64,000 nucleotides of DNA from contig NZ_BDJE01000025.1 of NCBI RefSeq assembly GCF_002117935.1, forward strand, positions 62,001 to 126,000, written 5' to 3'. A program made the position numbers and the translations under genes. This stretch comes from Nocardioides sp. PD653-B2 (GTDB lineage Bacteria > Actinomycetota > Actinomycetes > Propionibacteriales > Nocardioidaceae). Shown piece by piece: positions 32,796-43,937 of the stretch. The notes under the pieces are model-generated. The model was given only the letters and a program-made list of their open reading frames with translations, made no database searches and was not told where the DNA came from. The stretch's first letter is position 1. Every line of letters starts with the position of its first letter.

Positions 32796-33376
32796 CGGTG
32801 GGCCTCCACGAAGTCGTCGGCGTCGTCGGCGTGGTCCAAGCCGTCGCCCGTGTCGCTCGCGTTGCCGATGAGGCTGGCGGTGTTGTCGATCAGGTCCAGC
32901 GGCGCGGCCGGCGTCGAGCCGGCATGGTGCTGGACGAAGTCGGGCACCGGCGGCCCGCTCATCGGGGTCTCGACGTGGTCGAGCAGGTTGTTGGCGTTGA
33001 CCAGGTTGTCGGGCACCTGGGGGATGTCGCCCCCGGATCCCGGCGTGTACGACTGGCAGCCGACCTGCTCCTCGAGCTTGGTGTGCAGCGTCTCGACGGC
33101 GTGGTCGGTCTGCCGCAGGTGCTCGCGGGCGTCGGCGATGCGGTCGGAGAGCCGCTGGGCGCCGGTCATCGCGTCGTTCAGGCTGGCGGTCACGGCGTCG
33201 AGCGCCTCCTGGTAGGTGCCCTGGAACAGGCTCAGGAAGCCGCTGAAGGCACCGGTGTCGGCCAGCTGCGCCGAGCACATGAACCCGGACGCATCCGACA
33301 GGTTGAGGTACTGGTCGTGGGTCAGCTGGACCAGCTCCTGGGTGCCCTGCCAGGACACTCGCACTTCTTCGGTCAT
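32792..33376 (-). CDS. Helical ESX-associated-like protein, first gene of the operon
   Basis: A 194-residue protein. The N-terminal ~110 residues are helical with a VSWQGTQEL start (a W-x-G that may be the turn or capping motif). A long coil (TGAQRLSDRIADAREHLRQ) follows, then a disordered acidic tail rich in Asp/Ala/Pro. No signal peptide. ATG 33376 has a GGGGGAGA ribosome binding site. It likely pairs with the next gene as an ESX-like dimer, which is inference from order and fold. Confidence 0.6.
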   Translation of the reverse strand: MTEEVRVSWQGTQELVQLTHDQYLNLSDASGFMCSAQLADTGAFSGFLSLFQGTYQEALDAVTASLNDAMTGAQRLSDRIADAREHLRQTDHAVETLHTKLEEQVGCQSYTPGSGGDIPQVPDNLVNANNLLDHVETPMSGPPVPDFVQHHAGSTPAAPLDLIDNTASLIGNASDTGDGLDHADDADDFVEAHR

Positions 33377-33455
33377 CGTCTCCCCCGTGCTGCGATCCCC
33401 AGATCGGTGACACCGTCCGGTCTACCCCTGGTCGGGGGCACCCAAACGGTCCCGT

Positions 33456-33616
33456 TCACGACCGCGGCAACTCGGTGCGGATCCAGTGGTCCGGCGGCAC
33501 ACCGGGCTTGCCGGGCACGTGCGCCTCGGTCTCGGCCCACCCATCGGCGAAGGCGGCCCGGGCGACGCGCCCGGATGCCTGACGACGACGTCGAGCGCGA
33601 CGCGCAGGCCCGACCC
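33456..33616 (-). pseudogene. Possible remnant of a decayed gene next to lepA
   Basis: Directly after the lepA stop, the minus strand shows two short GC3-biased frames in different phases: SGLRVALDVVVRHPG, then AAFADGWAETEAHV through DHWIRTELPRS ending at TGA 33456-33458. Neither has a start codon. The codon bias and phase switch suggest a frameshifted gene tail rather than random sequence. I do not recognise the family. Confidence 0.3.
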
Positions 33617-35506
<1,890 letters not shown>

Positions 35507-35636
35507 TTGCGGGGGACGGCCTCATCCTCCCACACGGGTGGTGCCCGGACCGCCTCGCCGGAGCCGCCTCGACCTGCGCACGAGGTGGCCGGAGAGCAGC
35601 AGGAGCAGGAGCGCGAGGAACTGGTGGCCGGATCGG

Positions 35637-37361
35637 TCACTCCGGGCTGTCGATGAACTCCTTCGACCTGGCGATCGCGTAGCCCCAGCCCTGCTCGAGC
35701 GTCGGCTTCGGAGGTACGGCGATCTCGTCGGGGTTGGTCAGCACGTCGAGGAGCACCGGGCCGTCGTGGGCGAGCGCCTCGAGGACCGCACCCTCGACGG
35801 CGTGCGGGTCGGTGACCCGGATGCCCTTCATGCCGATCGCCTCGGCGACCTTCGCGAGGTCCGGGTTGTGCAGGACCGTGCCGAACTCGGGCAGCCCCAC
35901 CTGCTCCATCTCCAGCTTGACCATCCCGAGCCGGCCGTTGTCGAAGACGACCAGCTTGACCGGCAGCTCATGGGTGACGGCGGTGATCAGGTCGCCCAGC
36001 AGCATGGTCAGGCCGCCGTCGCCGCAGAACGCGACGACCTGGCGGTGCCGGTCGAGCGCCTGGGCGCCGAGGGCCTGGGGCATCGCGTTGGCCATCGACC
36101 CCAGGTTGAACGAGCCGAGCAGCTGCCGACCCCCGTTCATCCGGACGAACCGGGCCAGCCACGTCGTCGCCATCCCGGTGTCGGTCGTGAAGACCGCGTC
36201 GGTCGCGGCGAACCGGTCGATCGCGGCGGCGAGCAGCTCGGGGCGGACCCGGCCCTCGGGGTTCTCGACCTTGCGGCGCAGGAGGCCCACCGGCTTCCGC
36301 TCGTAGTCCGGGCTGGTGAGGTGCTGCTGCCGCTCGCGCCAGTGGGCGTACGACGAGCGCGCCTTCTCGAGGAGGCCGGTGTCCCGCTTCTCGTCCACCA
36401 GCCGCAGCAGTCCGCGCACGGCCAGCCGGGCGTCGCCGACCACGGCGTGGTCGACCGGCGTACGCCGTCCGACGTGGCTGCCGTCGACGTCGATCTGCAC
36501 GACGACCTTCCCCTGCGGGTAGAAGTCCTTGTAGGGGAAGTCGGTGCCGACCATCAGCAGCAGGTCGCAGCCGTCGAAGGCGACCGCGCTGGCCCGGTTG
36601 CCGAGCAGCCCGGACTGGCCGACCTCGTAGGGGTTGTCGGCGTCGAAGGCCTCCTTGCCCTTGAGGGTGACCACCATCGGCGCGGAGAGGCGCTCGGCGA
36701 GCTCGAGCACCTCGGCGCGGGCGCCGCTCGCGCCCTGGCCGACGAGGAGCGTGACGGCGCCGGCCGCGTTGATCGCCGCCGCAGCCTCGGACAGCGACGC
36801 GTCGCTCGGGGGCGTGGCGGGACGGTCGGTCACGAACCTCGGTGTCGCCGTGTGCTTCGGCAGGTCCATCCCACCGACGTCACCGGGGAGGGTCAGGACC
36901 GCGACGCCACGCTCCTGGAGCGCGGCGTTGGCGGCCTGCTCGATGAGCCCGGGCAGCTGGTCGGGGCTGGACACGGTGGCCGAGAAGACCGAGACGTCGG
37001 CGAAGAGCACGTCGTTGTCGACCTCCTGGAAGAAGTCGCTGCCGATCTCCTCGCGGGGCACCTGCCCGCAGATCGCGAGCACCGGCGCGTGCGACTTCTT
37101 CGCGTCGTACAGGCCGTTGAGGAGGTGGATCGCACCCGGCCCGACGGTCCCCATGCAGACACCGAGCCGGCCGGTCAGCTGGGCCTGGGCCCCGGCCGCG
37201 AACGCGCCGGCCTCCTCGTGGCGCACGCCCATCCACGCGATGCGGTCCTCGCGACGGATCGCGTCCGTGACGGGGTTGAGCGCGTCACCGACCACTCCCC
37301 AGACCTGGGTGACGCCGTGCTCGGCGAGGGCGTCGATGAGCAGCTCGGCAACGGTGGGCAT
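35637..37361 (-). CDS. poxB: Thiamine-pyrophosphate-dependent pyruvate dehydrogenase (quinone)/oxidase-like enzyme
   Basis: A 574-residue enzyme of the acetolactate synthase/pyruvate oxidase family. The TPP motif is FCGDGGLTMLLGDLITA ending in FDN, and the catalytic Glu is in VRHEEAGAFAAGAQA. The middle FAD-type domain is present (LVGQGASGARAEV). Best fit is PoxB, which oxidises pyruvate to acetate and CO2 and passes electrons to menaquinone; I cannot see the PoxB membrane-binding C-terminal helix clearly. ATG 37361 follows GAGGAGG, 23 bp after the glutamate-synthase-like gene, so the two are likely co-transcribed. Confidence 0.85.
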   Translation of the reverse strand: MPTVAELLIDALAEHGVTQVWGVVGDALNPVTDAIRREDRIAWMGVRHEEAGAFAAGAQAQLTGRLGVCMGTVGPGAIHLLNGLYDAKKSHAPVLAICGQVPREEIGSDFFQEVDNDVLFADVSVFSATVSSPDQLPGLIEQAANAALQERGVAVLTLPGDVGGMDLPKHTATPRFVTDRPATPPSDASLSEAAAAINAAGAVTLLVGQGASGARAEVLELAERLSAPMVVTLKGKEAFDADNPYEVGQSGLLGNRASAVAFDGCDLLLMVGTDFPYKDFYPQGKVVVQIDVDGSHVGRRTPVDHAVVGDARLAVRGLLRLVDEKRDTGLLEKARSSYAHWRERQQHLTSPDYERKPVGLLRRKVENPEGRVRPELLAAAIDRFAATDAVFTTDTGMATTWLARFVRMNGGRQLLGSFNLGSMANAMPQALGAQALDRHRQVVAFCGDGGLTMLLGDLITAVTHELPVKLVVFDNGRLGMVKLEMEQVGLPEFGTVLHNPDLAKVAEAIGMKGIRVTDPHAVEGAVLEALAHDGPVLLDVLTNPDEIAVPPKPTLEQGWGYAIARSKEFIDSPE

Positions 37362-37384
37362 GGTCCTCCTCGGAGTCGACCGGC

Positions 37385-38965
37385 TCAGGGATTGAAACGG
37401 TCGGGGTTCGCCTGTACCCAGTCGCGCTCCCAGGAACGCGGCGGGTCGCGGTAGAGCTGGCCCGGAGCGAGGTGCTCGAACATCTCGGCGTACGACGAGA
37501 TGGTGCCGTGGTCGATCCGGCGCCGGAGCATGTGCGGCCGCAGCTCGTCGAAGGAGTGCAGGCCCATCGAGGCGATGACCTGCATGGCCTGCTCGACGGT
37601 GCCGCGCTGGTAGCTGGTGACCCGCTGGGTCTTGTCGGGCACGTAGAGCGCCCGCTGCCGCTTCGGGTCCTGGGTGGCGACCCCGACCGGGCAGGTGTTG
37701 GTGTGGCAGGTCTGGGCCTGGATGCAGCCCACCGCCATCATCATCGCCCGCGCCGCGTTGGTGTAGTCGGCGCCCTGGATGACCCGCTTGACGACGTCGA
37801 CGCCGGTCGCGACCTTGCCGGAGGCGCCGACCTTGACCTTGTCCCGCACCCCGGCGCCCCGGAGCGCGTTGTGGACGGTCATCAGCCCCTCGGTCAGCGG
37901 CATGCCGACGTGGTCCTCATACTCCAAGGGCGCCGCACCGGTGCCGCCCTCGGCCCCGTCGACGATCACGAAGTCGGGATAGGTGTCCTCCTCGACCATC
38001 GCCTTGCAGATCGCGAGGAAGTCGGTGCGCGAGCCCAAGCAGAGCTTGAACCCCGCGGGCTTGCCGCCCGCGAGCTCGCGGAAGTGCCCGATGAACTGGA
38101 CCAGCTCGCGCGGGGTGGAGAACACCTGGTGGTACGGCGGGGAGATCACCGTCTCCCCCTCCGGGACGTCGCGGGTCTGGGCGATCTCACGGGTCACCTT
38201 CGCGCCGGGCAGCACCCCACCGAGGCCGGGCTTGGCACCCTGGCTGAGCTTGAGGCTGACCATCTTCACCTGGTCGTCGGCGGCCTTGTCGGCGAACTCG
38301 CGCTCGTCGAAGCCCCCCTGGTCGGTGCGGCACCCGAAGTAGCCGGAGCCGATCTCCCAGACCAGGTCGCCGCCGTGGCGGTGGTAGGGGCTGATCGCGC
38401 CCTCGCCGGTGTCGTGCGCGAAGCCGCCGGCCGCCGCTCCCCGGTTGAGCGCCTCGATCGCGTGGCCGCTGAGGCTGCCGAAGCTCATCGCCGACACGTT
38501 GAGCATCGCCATGTCGTAGGGCTGCGTGCAGTCCTTCCCGCCGATCCGCACCCGCGGCGGCTCCGCCATCTTCGGGACCGGCACGGTGGAGTGGACGAGG
38601 TACTCGTAGCCGACCGCGTAGAGGTCGCGCTCGGTGCCGAACGGCTGCTCCTCCTTCACACCCTTGGCACGCTGGTAGATCGAGGAGCGGGTGTTGCGGT
38701 CGAACGGGCGGCCGTCGAAGTTGCGCTCGATGAAGTACTGCTGGAGCTCGGGCCGGACCTCCTCGAGGAGGAACCGGATGTGGCCCAGGACCGGGTAGTT
38801 GCGCAGGATCGAGTGCTTCTTCTGCAGCAGGTCGTAGACCCCGACGGCCAGGAGCACCACGATCACGGCGAGGAAGAACCACCATCCGGGTCCGCCGATC
38901 GTGGCCGCCAGCGTCGCGACAGCACCGAGGAACGCCAGGACGCCGATCACGAAGAAGCGCAGCAC
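37385..38965 (-). CDS. FMN-binding glutamate synthase family protein, membrane-anchored
   Basis: A 526-residue protein. Two N-terminal hydrophobic helices (~4-45) precede a glutamate synthase FMN domain. The 3Fe-4S cysteines are present (CIQAQTCHTNTCPVGVATQ), as is the FMN phosphate region (KVGASGKVATG). The amidotransferase domain of GltB is absent, so it cannot use glutamine alone; stand-alone members often have unknown electron partners. GTG 38965 keeps the first helix and has no ribosome binding site; a TAGAAC hexamer lies 7 bp upstream. The next gene is poxB. Confidence 0.88.
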   Translation of the reverse strand: MLRFFVIGVLAFLGAVATLAATIGGPGWWFFLAVIVVLLAVGVYDLLQKKHSILRNYPVLGHIRFLLEEVRPELQQYFIERNFDGRPFDRNTRSSIYQRAKGVKEEQPFGTERDLYAVGYEYLVHSTVPVPKMAEPPRVRIGGKDCTQPYDMAMLNVSAMSFGSLSGHAIEALNRGAAAGGFAHDTGEGAISPYHRHGGDLVWEIGSGYFGCRTDQGGFDEREFADKAADDQVKMVSLKLSQGAKPGLGGVLPGAKVTREIAQTRDVPEGETVISPPYHQVFSTPRELVQFIGHFRELAGGKPAGFKLCLGSRTDFLAICKAMVEEDTYPDFVIVDGAEGGTGAAPLEYEDHVGMPLTEGLMTVHNALRGAGVRDKVKVGASGKVATGVDVVKRVIQGADYTNAARAMMMAVGCIQAQTCHTNTCPVGVATQDPKRQRALYVPDKTQRVTSYQRGTVEQAMQVIASMGLHSFDELRPHMLRRRIDHGTISSYAEMFEHLAPGQLYRDPPRSWERDWVQANPDRFNP

Positions 38966-39040
38966 GTGTCGAGTTCTACCACCGCGCCCGCCATCGCCCC
39001 GCGTGATGGAGCGGGCCGGCGCATGTCCGAGGATGGGTGC

Positions 39041-40006
39041 GTGAGCGCCGTACCCCTCCCGACGACCATCCCGCACGGCCGCACGGCCCGGCGGCTCGAG
39101 TGGGCGCACCTGCCGCCGCACGTGCGTGCCCTGGTCGAGCGGCGGTGTGGCTCGCCGGTGGTCGAGGCCCGGTCGCAGGGCGCCGGCTTCACGCCGGGCT
39201 TCGCGTCCGTGCTGACCTGCGCGGACGGCACCCGGCACTTCGTGAAGGCGGCCTCCCTCAAGGCACAGCGGATGTTCGCCGAGGCCTACCGGGTCGAGGC
39301 CGCCAAGCTCGCCGGCCTCCCTGACGCGGCGCCCGCGCCGCGCCTGCTCTGGCTGCACGACGCCGACGACTGGGTGGTGCTCGCGACCGAGCACGTCGAG
39401 TCGCGGCAGCCGCGCCGGCCCTGGCGCGAGGCCGACCTGCAGGCGTGCGTCGCGATGGCCGAGCAGATGGCCGCCGTCCTCACTCCCCCGCCGGCCGCGC
39501 TGGTCACCGACGACTTCGCGACCGAGTTCGCCGGGTGGCCGGCGTACTGGGACCAGGTCCGCCGGACGATGCCGGACCTGCCCGCACTCGCCGAGCGGCT
39601 CGACGAGGCGGCCGCGCTGGCGGCGCGCTTCCGGGAGGTCACCGGCGGCTCGACCCTGGTCCACACCGACATCCGCGACGACAACCTGATGCTCGCCGCC
39701 GACGGCCGGGTGCTGCTCTGCGACTGGAACTGGCCGGTCGTCGGCGCCGCGTGGCTCGACACGGTGTTCTTGATGATCGGCCCGCGCGGCGACGGGATCG
39801 ACGTCGACCGGGTGCTCGCCGGGGCCGCGCTGACCAGGGACGTGCCGGCCGAGGCGGTCGACATCGTGCTGGCGCTCGTGACGGGCTACTTCCTGATGTC
39901 CGCGGAGCAGCCGGTGCCCCCGACCTCTCCCTACATCCGGGAGGCGCAGCGCTGGCAGGGCGAGGTGTGCTGGCGCTGGCTGGGTGACCGGCGTGGCTGG
40001 ACGTGA
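39041..40006 (+). CDS. Aminoglycoside phosphotransferase-fold kinase
   Basis: A 321-residue APH-family protein. Catalytic loop TLVHTDIRDDNLML (H-x-D with Asn) and metal Asp in VLLCDWNWPVVGAAWLD. The N-lobe lysine is in HFVKAASLKAQRMF. The substrate is unknown; members of this family phosphorylate sugars, choline, homoserine-like compounds or antibiotics. GTG 39041 has GAGGAT upstream; an in-frame ATG at 39023 is possible. It is divergent from the glutamate-synthase-like gene. Confidence 0.85.
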   Translation: MSAVPLPTTIPHGRTARRLEWAHLPPHVRALVERRCGSPVVEARSQGAGFTPGFASVLTCADGTRHFVKAASLKAQRMFAEAYRVEAAKLAGLPDAAPAPRLLWLHDADDWVVLATEHVESRQPRRPWREADLQACVAMAEQMAAVLTPPPAALVTDDFATEFAGWPAYWDQVRRTMPDLPALAERLDEAAALAARFREVTGGSTLVHTDIRDDNLMLAADGRVLLCDWNWPVVGAAWLDTVFLMIGPRGDGIDVDRVLAGAALTRDVPAEAVDIVLALVTGYFLMSAEQPVPPTSPYIREAQRWQGEVCWRWLGDRRGWT

Positions 40007-40023
40007 GCCGGGCGCCGGCCATT

Positions 40024-40052
40024 TTGGCGGTGCCGAGCGCCGCTGCTAGCCT
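40024..40052 (+). promoter_or_regulatory. rpsT promoter
   Basis: TTGGCG (40024-40029) and TAGCCT (40047-40052) are separated by exactly 17 bp, a good housekeeping sigma match, about 85 bp upstream of the rpsT start. Confidence 0.7.
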
Positions 40053-40136
40053 TGTCCGTCGCGTCACGTGTGGTTGCACCGTGCGCGCGACCCGACGTTC
40101 ACAACGACCGATCATCCTCGACGCAAAGGCACACCA

Positions 40137-40397
40137 GTGGCGAACATCAAGTCCCAGATCAAGCGCAACAAGCAGAACGAGAAGGCGCACGAGCGCAACA
40201 AGGCCGTCAAGACGGGCCTGAAGTCCGCCGTCCGCAAGTTCCGCGAGGCCGCCGAGGCCGGGGACAAGGACGTCGCGCTGGCGGCCGGCCGCGACGCGGC
40301 CCGCAAGCTCGACAAGGCCGCCTCCAAGGGCGTCATCCACAAGAACCAGGCCGCGAACCGCAAGTCCGCGATCGCCAAGAAGGCCGCTTCGCTCTGA
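40137..40397 (+). CDS. rpsT: 30S ribosomal protein S20
   Basis: An 86-residue highly basic protein of normal S20 length that binds 16S rRNA. Characteristic S20 features are [20 protein letters not shown] at the N-terminus and [18 protein letters not shown] at the C-terminus. GTG 40137 follows AAAGG. It is monocistronic, with its own promoter and a strong terminator. Confidence 0.97.
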   Translation: MANIKSQIKRNKQNEKAHERNKAVKTGLKSAVRKFREAAEAGDKDVALAAGRDAARKLDKAASKGVIHKNQAANRKSAIAKKAASL

Positions 40398-40441
40398 TCC
40401 ACCCCGCCGCCTGAGCACCTCGGGCGGCACGTCGGTCGTTG

Positions 40442-40484
40442 GTCGACCCGCTCGTCACTCTGACGGGCGGGTCGACGTCATTTT
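40442..40484 (+). terminator. rpsT terminator
   Basis: 16-bp stem (40442-40457 with 40461-40476, one G-T pair), 3-nt loop, then TTTT at 40481-40484. It could also end holA transcripts from the other strand. Confidence 0.85.
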
Positions 40485-40590
40485 GAGGTGCCTCGGCCTG
40501 AGCGTGCGAAGGCCGAGACCCGGCAGCCAGATCGAGCAGCCGCGCGGCCGACGGAGGAGGCCGCGACCGGCGTGTCGAGATCAGGCCACG

Positions 40591-41583
40591 TCAGCGCTGG
40601 TCGTGGAGGCCGGTGACGGTCAGCACCAGCCGCTCCAGGGTGTACGACGCGTCACTGGCGGCGCCCTTGATGTCGGCGTCGGCGCGCGCGATCGCCTGGA
40701 TGGCCCGGGCGATGGCGCCGTCGGACCAGCCGCGGGACTGGTCACGGATCGTGCGCAGCTTCCACGGGGGCACGCCGACCTCGCGCGCGAGGTCCGCCTC
40801 CCGCATGCCGCGCGGCGCCGACTTGTAGCGGGCCACCCCGCGCGCACCTCCCGCGAACGCCGACGTGACCAGCACCGGCGCGGTGCCGCCGTCGAGCGCC
40901 CAGCGGAGCTCCTCGAGCGCTACCGTGCGGCGCCCCCAGAACGCCGCGTCGGCCACCGCGAAGGACTTCGCCTCCGCGCGACCGCCGAAGTACTGCTTGA
41001 CCTTCTCGACGGTCAGTGCCGCGCCGGCGAAGTCACTGGTCAGCTGGTCGGCCGCCGCCGCCAGCGAGCGCAGGTCCTGACCGACGGCCTGCACGAGGAA
41101 GTCGGCGGCGTCCTGGTCGATCGTCGAGCCGTGGCTGCGGACCTCGGCGGCGACGAAGTTGACGTACTCCGAGGCCCGGAGCTCGCCGGACTTCGACTCG
41201 GAGACCGTGTCGAGCTTGCGCAGCTTGGTGAGGGTGCCACTGCCCTTCTGCCCGCCGCCGTGCACGAGGACCAGCGCGACCTCGTCGGCCGGCGCCGCGG
41301 CGTACGCCAGGAGCCCCTCGACCGACTCCTCGGGCAGGTTCTCCAGCCCGCGGACGACCACGCACCGGATGCTCGAGAAGAGCGACGGGGCGGCGAGCTC
41401 GCCGAGCGTCGCCAGCGAGAGGTCGGAGCCGACCGTCTCGGAGAACTCCGACTCGGCGTCGTGGTGACGCACGACGTCGCGGACGGCGGCGACCGTGCGC
41501 TCGTTGAGGAACTCCTCCTTGCCGGTCACGAGCGTGACCCGGCCGAGGACGTCTGCTGCGCGCGGATGCGAGGGACCTGCCAT
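40591..41583 (-). CDS. holA: DNA polymerase III delta subunit
   Basis: A 330-residue clamp-loader subunit that opens the sliding clamp. It has the HolA pattern: LVTGKEEFLNERTVAAV at the start, RCVVVRGLENLPEE, LRSLAAAADQL and a C-terminal VPPWKLRTIRDQSRGW. Length is normal. It is the last gene of a comEA-comEC-holA run, 46 bp after the comEC stop, a common actinobacterial arrangement. Confidence 0.95.
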   Translation of the reverse strand: MAGPSHPRAADVLGRVTLVTGKEEFLNERTVAAVRDVVRHHDAESEFSETVGSDLSLATLGELAAPSLFSSIRCVVVRGLENLPEESVEGLLAYAAAPADEVALVLVHGGGQKGSGTLTKLRKLDTVSESKSGELRASEYVNFVAAEVRSHGSTIDQDAADFLVQAVGQDLRSLAAAADQLTSDFAGAALTVEKVKQYFGGRAEAKSFAVADAAFWGRRTVALEELRWALDGGTAPVLVTSAFAGGARGVARYKSAPRGMREADLAREVGVPPWKLRTIRDQSRGWSDGAIARAIQAIARADADIKGAASDASYTLERLVLTVTGLHDQR

Positions 41584-41629
41584 GGTGCGGCAAGCCTGCC
41601 ACAGCGCGCCGACGTCCGAGGACCGGGCG

Positions 41630-43936
41630 TCAGCGCGTCTCGGTGCTCAGCGCACCGTCCCGCTCGGCCACCACCAGGTCACCGTCGAGGTCGGTGCGCA
41701 GCACCCGCGCCCCGGTCGCCGCGAGCGGTGCCAGCGCCTCCGGCGCAGGGTGGCCGTAGTCGTTGTCGGCGCCGACCGACACCAGCGCCACCCGGGCGCC
41801 GAGCGAGACCAGCCAGTCCTCGTCCTGGTAGCGACTGCCGTGGTGCGGCACCTTGAGCACGTCGACCTGGAGCCCGGGCAGCGCCGCCGCGAGCGCCTCC
41901 TGTCCTTCGGGCTCGACGTCGCCGGTGAGCAGCATCCGCACCCCGTGCACCTCGACCAGCAGCACCACGCTCGCCTCGTTGGCGGTGCTGCCGTCGCCCG
42001 GCCCGGCGGTCGGCGAGTCCGGGGGCGGCCACAGCGCCTGGAGGGAGACGTCGCCGACGACGCGGGTCACGCCGTACGGCGTGGGTGCCGGCGCCAGCCC
42101 GGCCGCGGCGGCGAGGGTGTCGACCTCGCGCACGCCCTGCGGCGGGTCGAGCAGCCGGGTGGTCTCGATGGCGCCGACCTGTCGTCCGTCGAGGACCCCG
42201 GACAGCCCGTCGACGTGGTCGGCGTGGAAGTGCGTGAGCACCACCAGCGGCACCACCCGGATCTCCAGCCGGTCCAGGCACGCGTCTACTGCGGCCGGGT
42301 CGGGCCCGGCGTCGACGACCACCCCGGCGTGGGGGCCGGCGTTGAGCACCAGCGCGTCGCCCTGCCCGACATCGCAGGCGGCGAGCAACCACCCGTCCGG
42401 CGGCCAACCGGGCGTCGGCGGCCGCACCAGGACGCCGACGACGAGCAGCAGGCAGCAGCCGACGCCGGTCGCCGGGCCGCGCAGCAGGTACGGCGCCCCG
42501 AGCGCCACCACGACGACCACCACCGTGAGCAGCACCAGCGCGCCGGCCCCGGTCCCCCACGCGAGCGAGGCTGTCGGCAGCCCCGCCTCGTGCTCGGCGA
42601 CCGTCACGATCCAGGCGACGCACCAGGCGGCCGGCGTGCCGAGCACCCGGCCGGCCGGGTCCCACAGCAGGCCGACCAGGCCACCGCCCAGCCCGAGGAC
42701 CGTGGCCGGGCCGACGACGGGCGCGACCACCAGGTTGGCGGCGACCGCCACCAGGCTCACCTGACCGGAGATCGCGGCCACGACCGGCGTGCACGCGAGC
42801 TGGGCCGCGGCCGGCACGGCGACCGCCTCGGCCACCCAGCGCGGCAGCCACCGCGCCAGGGCGTCACGCCAGCCGGGCGCCAGCAGCAGGATGCCGCCGG
42901 TCGCGAGGACGGACAGCACGAAGCCCACCGACGCCGCCAGCCCGGGCTCGACCAGCACCAGGGCGAGGACGGCCACACCCAGGGCGCGGGTGCCGCGCTG
43001 CCGGCCGTTGGTCCCCATCGCGAACAGCGCCACCGTGCCCATCACCGCGGCCCGGAGCACGCTCGGCTCGGTGCGCGCCAGCAGCACGAAGCCGACGATG
43101 CCGGCCGCGCCGACGGCGTACAGCCAGCGCCCGCGCACCCCGCCCCAGCGGGCGAGCACCAGGAGGAAGCCGACAACCAGGGTCAGGTTCGTCCCCGAGA
43201 CGGCGAGCAGGTGGGTGAGGCCGGTGGTCCGGAAGTCGTCGGCCAGGGCGGGGTCGAGGCCGGCGTCGTCGCCGTCCACCAGCGCCGGCACCAGCGCGCG
43301 CTGGTCGGCCGGCCGGTGCGCGACCGCGCTCCGGACCGACGCCCGCACAGCGGCCGCACCGTCCCACCACAGGTCCGGGGCCGCGACGACCTCGGGCGGC
43401 CCCCGGGCACCCAGGACCGCGGCCAGGTCGTCGCCGTCGGCCGGCGACAGGCGGCCGGTGACCCGCACGGTGCTGCCCAGCGCGACGTCGCCCCAGGCGT
43501 CGTCGGCCATGACCAGCACCGGCACCGACAGCGCGTAGGTCGTCCCGCGCCCGGTCACCTCCCGGACCTCGAGCCGGGTCAGCACCACGTCGCCGAACCG
43601 ACCCTCGGTCCGGCGCGGGTCGGAGGCGACCGTGCCGGTCACGCCCGCCACCGCCCGCTCGGCGGCGAGCCGCGTCACCGGGCTCCCGGCCAGCTGGTCG
43701 TGGCGCAGCGCGGCGACCGTGGTGACCGCCCCGAGCACGAGGGCCGCGGCGGCGCCCGTCCGCCAGACCCGGCCGCTCCCCCGGCGGCCGAGCGCGGCGC
43801 CGACGACCATCGCGACCGGGAGCAGGAGCGCCCACCACCCGGCCCACCGACCCGCGAGCGCGCCGGCCCAGGCGCACGCACCGAGGAGCAGCATCCGCAG
43901 GTCGGGGGGCTCACGTCGCGCATCGGGCGTCGGCAC
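41630..43936 (-). CDS. comEC: ComEC/Rec2 DNA-uptake membrane channel and nuclease-like protein
   Basis: A 768-residue protein. N-terminal membrane helices and an OB-like extracellular region precede the Competence domain (LTHLLAVSGTNLTLVVGFL). The C-terminal metallo-beta-lactamase domain retains LTHFHADHVDGL, GDVEPEGQ and KVPHHGS, so it may degrade the non-transported strand. In Actinobacteria a role in natural transformation is mostly unproven. GTG 43936 begins 1 bp after the comEA stop. Confidence 0.95.
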   Translation of the reverse strand: MPTPDARREPPDLRMLLLGACAWAGALAGRWAGWWALLLPVAMVVGAALGRRGSGRVWRTGAAAALVLGAVTTVAALRHDQLAGSPVTRLAAERAVAGVTGTVASDPRRTEGRFGDVVLTRLEVREVTGRGTTYALSVPVLVMADDAWGDVALGSTVRVTGRLSPADGDDLAAVLGARGPPEVVAAPDLWWDGAAAVRASVRSAVAHRPADQRALVPALVDGDDAGLDPALADDFRTTGLTHLLAVSGTNLTLVVGFLLVLARWGGVRGRWLYAVGAAGIVGFVLLARTEPSVLRAAVMGTVALFAMGTNGRQRGTRALGVAVLALVLVEPGLAASVGFVLSVLATGGILLLAPGWRDALARWLPRWVAEAVAVPAAAQLACTPVVAAISGQVSLVAVAANLVVAPVVGPATVLGLGGGLVGLLWDPAGRVLGTPAAWCVAWIVTVAEHEAGLPTASLAWGTGAGALVLLTVVVVVVALGAPYLLRGPATGVGCCLLLVVGVLVRPPTPGWPPDGWLLAACDVGQGDALVLNAGPHAGVVVDAGPDPAAVDACLDRLEIRVVPLVVLTHFHADHVDGLSGVLDGRQVGAIETTRLLDPPQGVREVDTLAAAAGLAPAPTPYGVTRVVGDVSLQALWPPPDSPTAGPGDGSTANEASVVLLVEVHGVRMLLTGDVEPEGQEALAAALPGLQVDVLKVPHHGSRYQDEDWLVSLGARVALVSVGADNDYGHPAPEALAPLAATGARVLRTDLDGDLVVAERDGALSTETR

Positions 43937-43937
43937 C

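Noticed and set aside
35507..35636. Short minus-strand frame with a Leu-rich run (SGHQFLALLLLLLSGHLVRR) between poxB and lepA
   Set aside because: The GC3 bias is suggestive, but no start codon lies in frame, so I do not call a gene.
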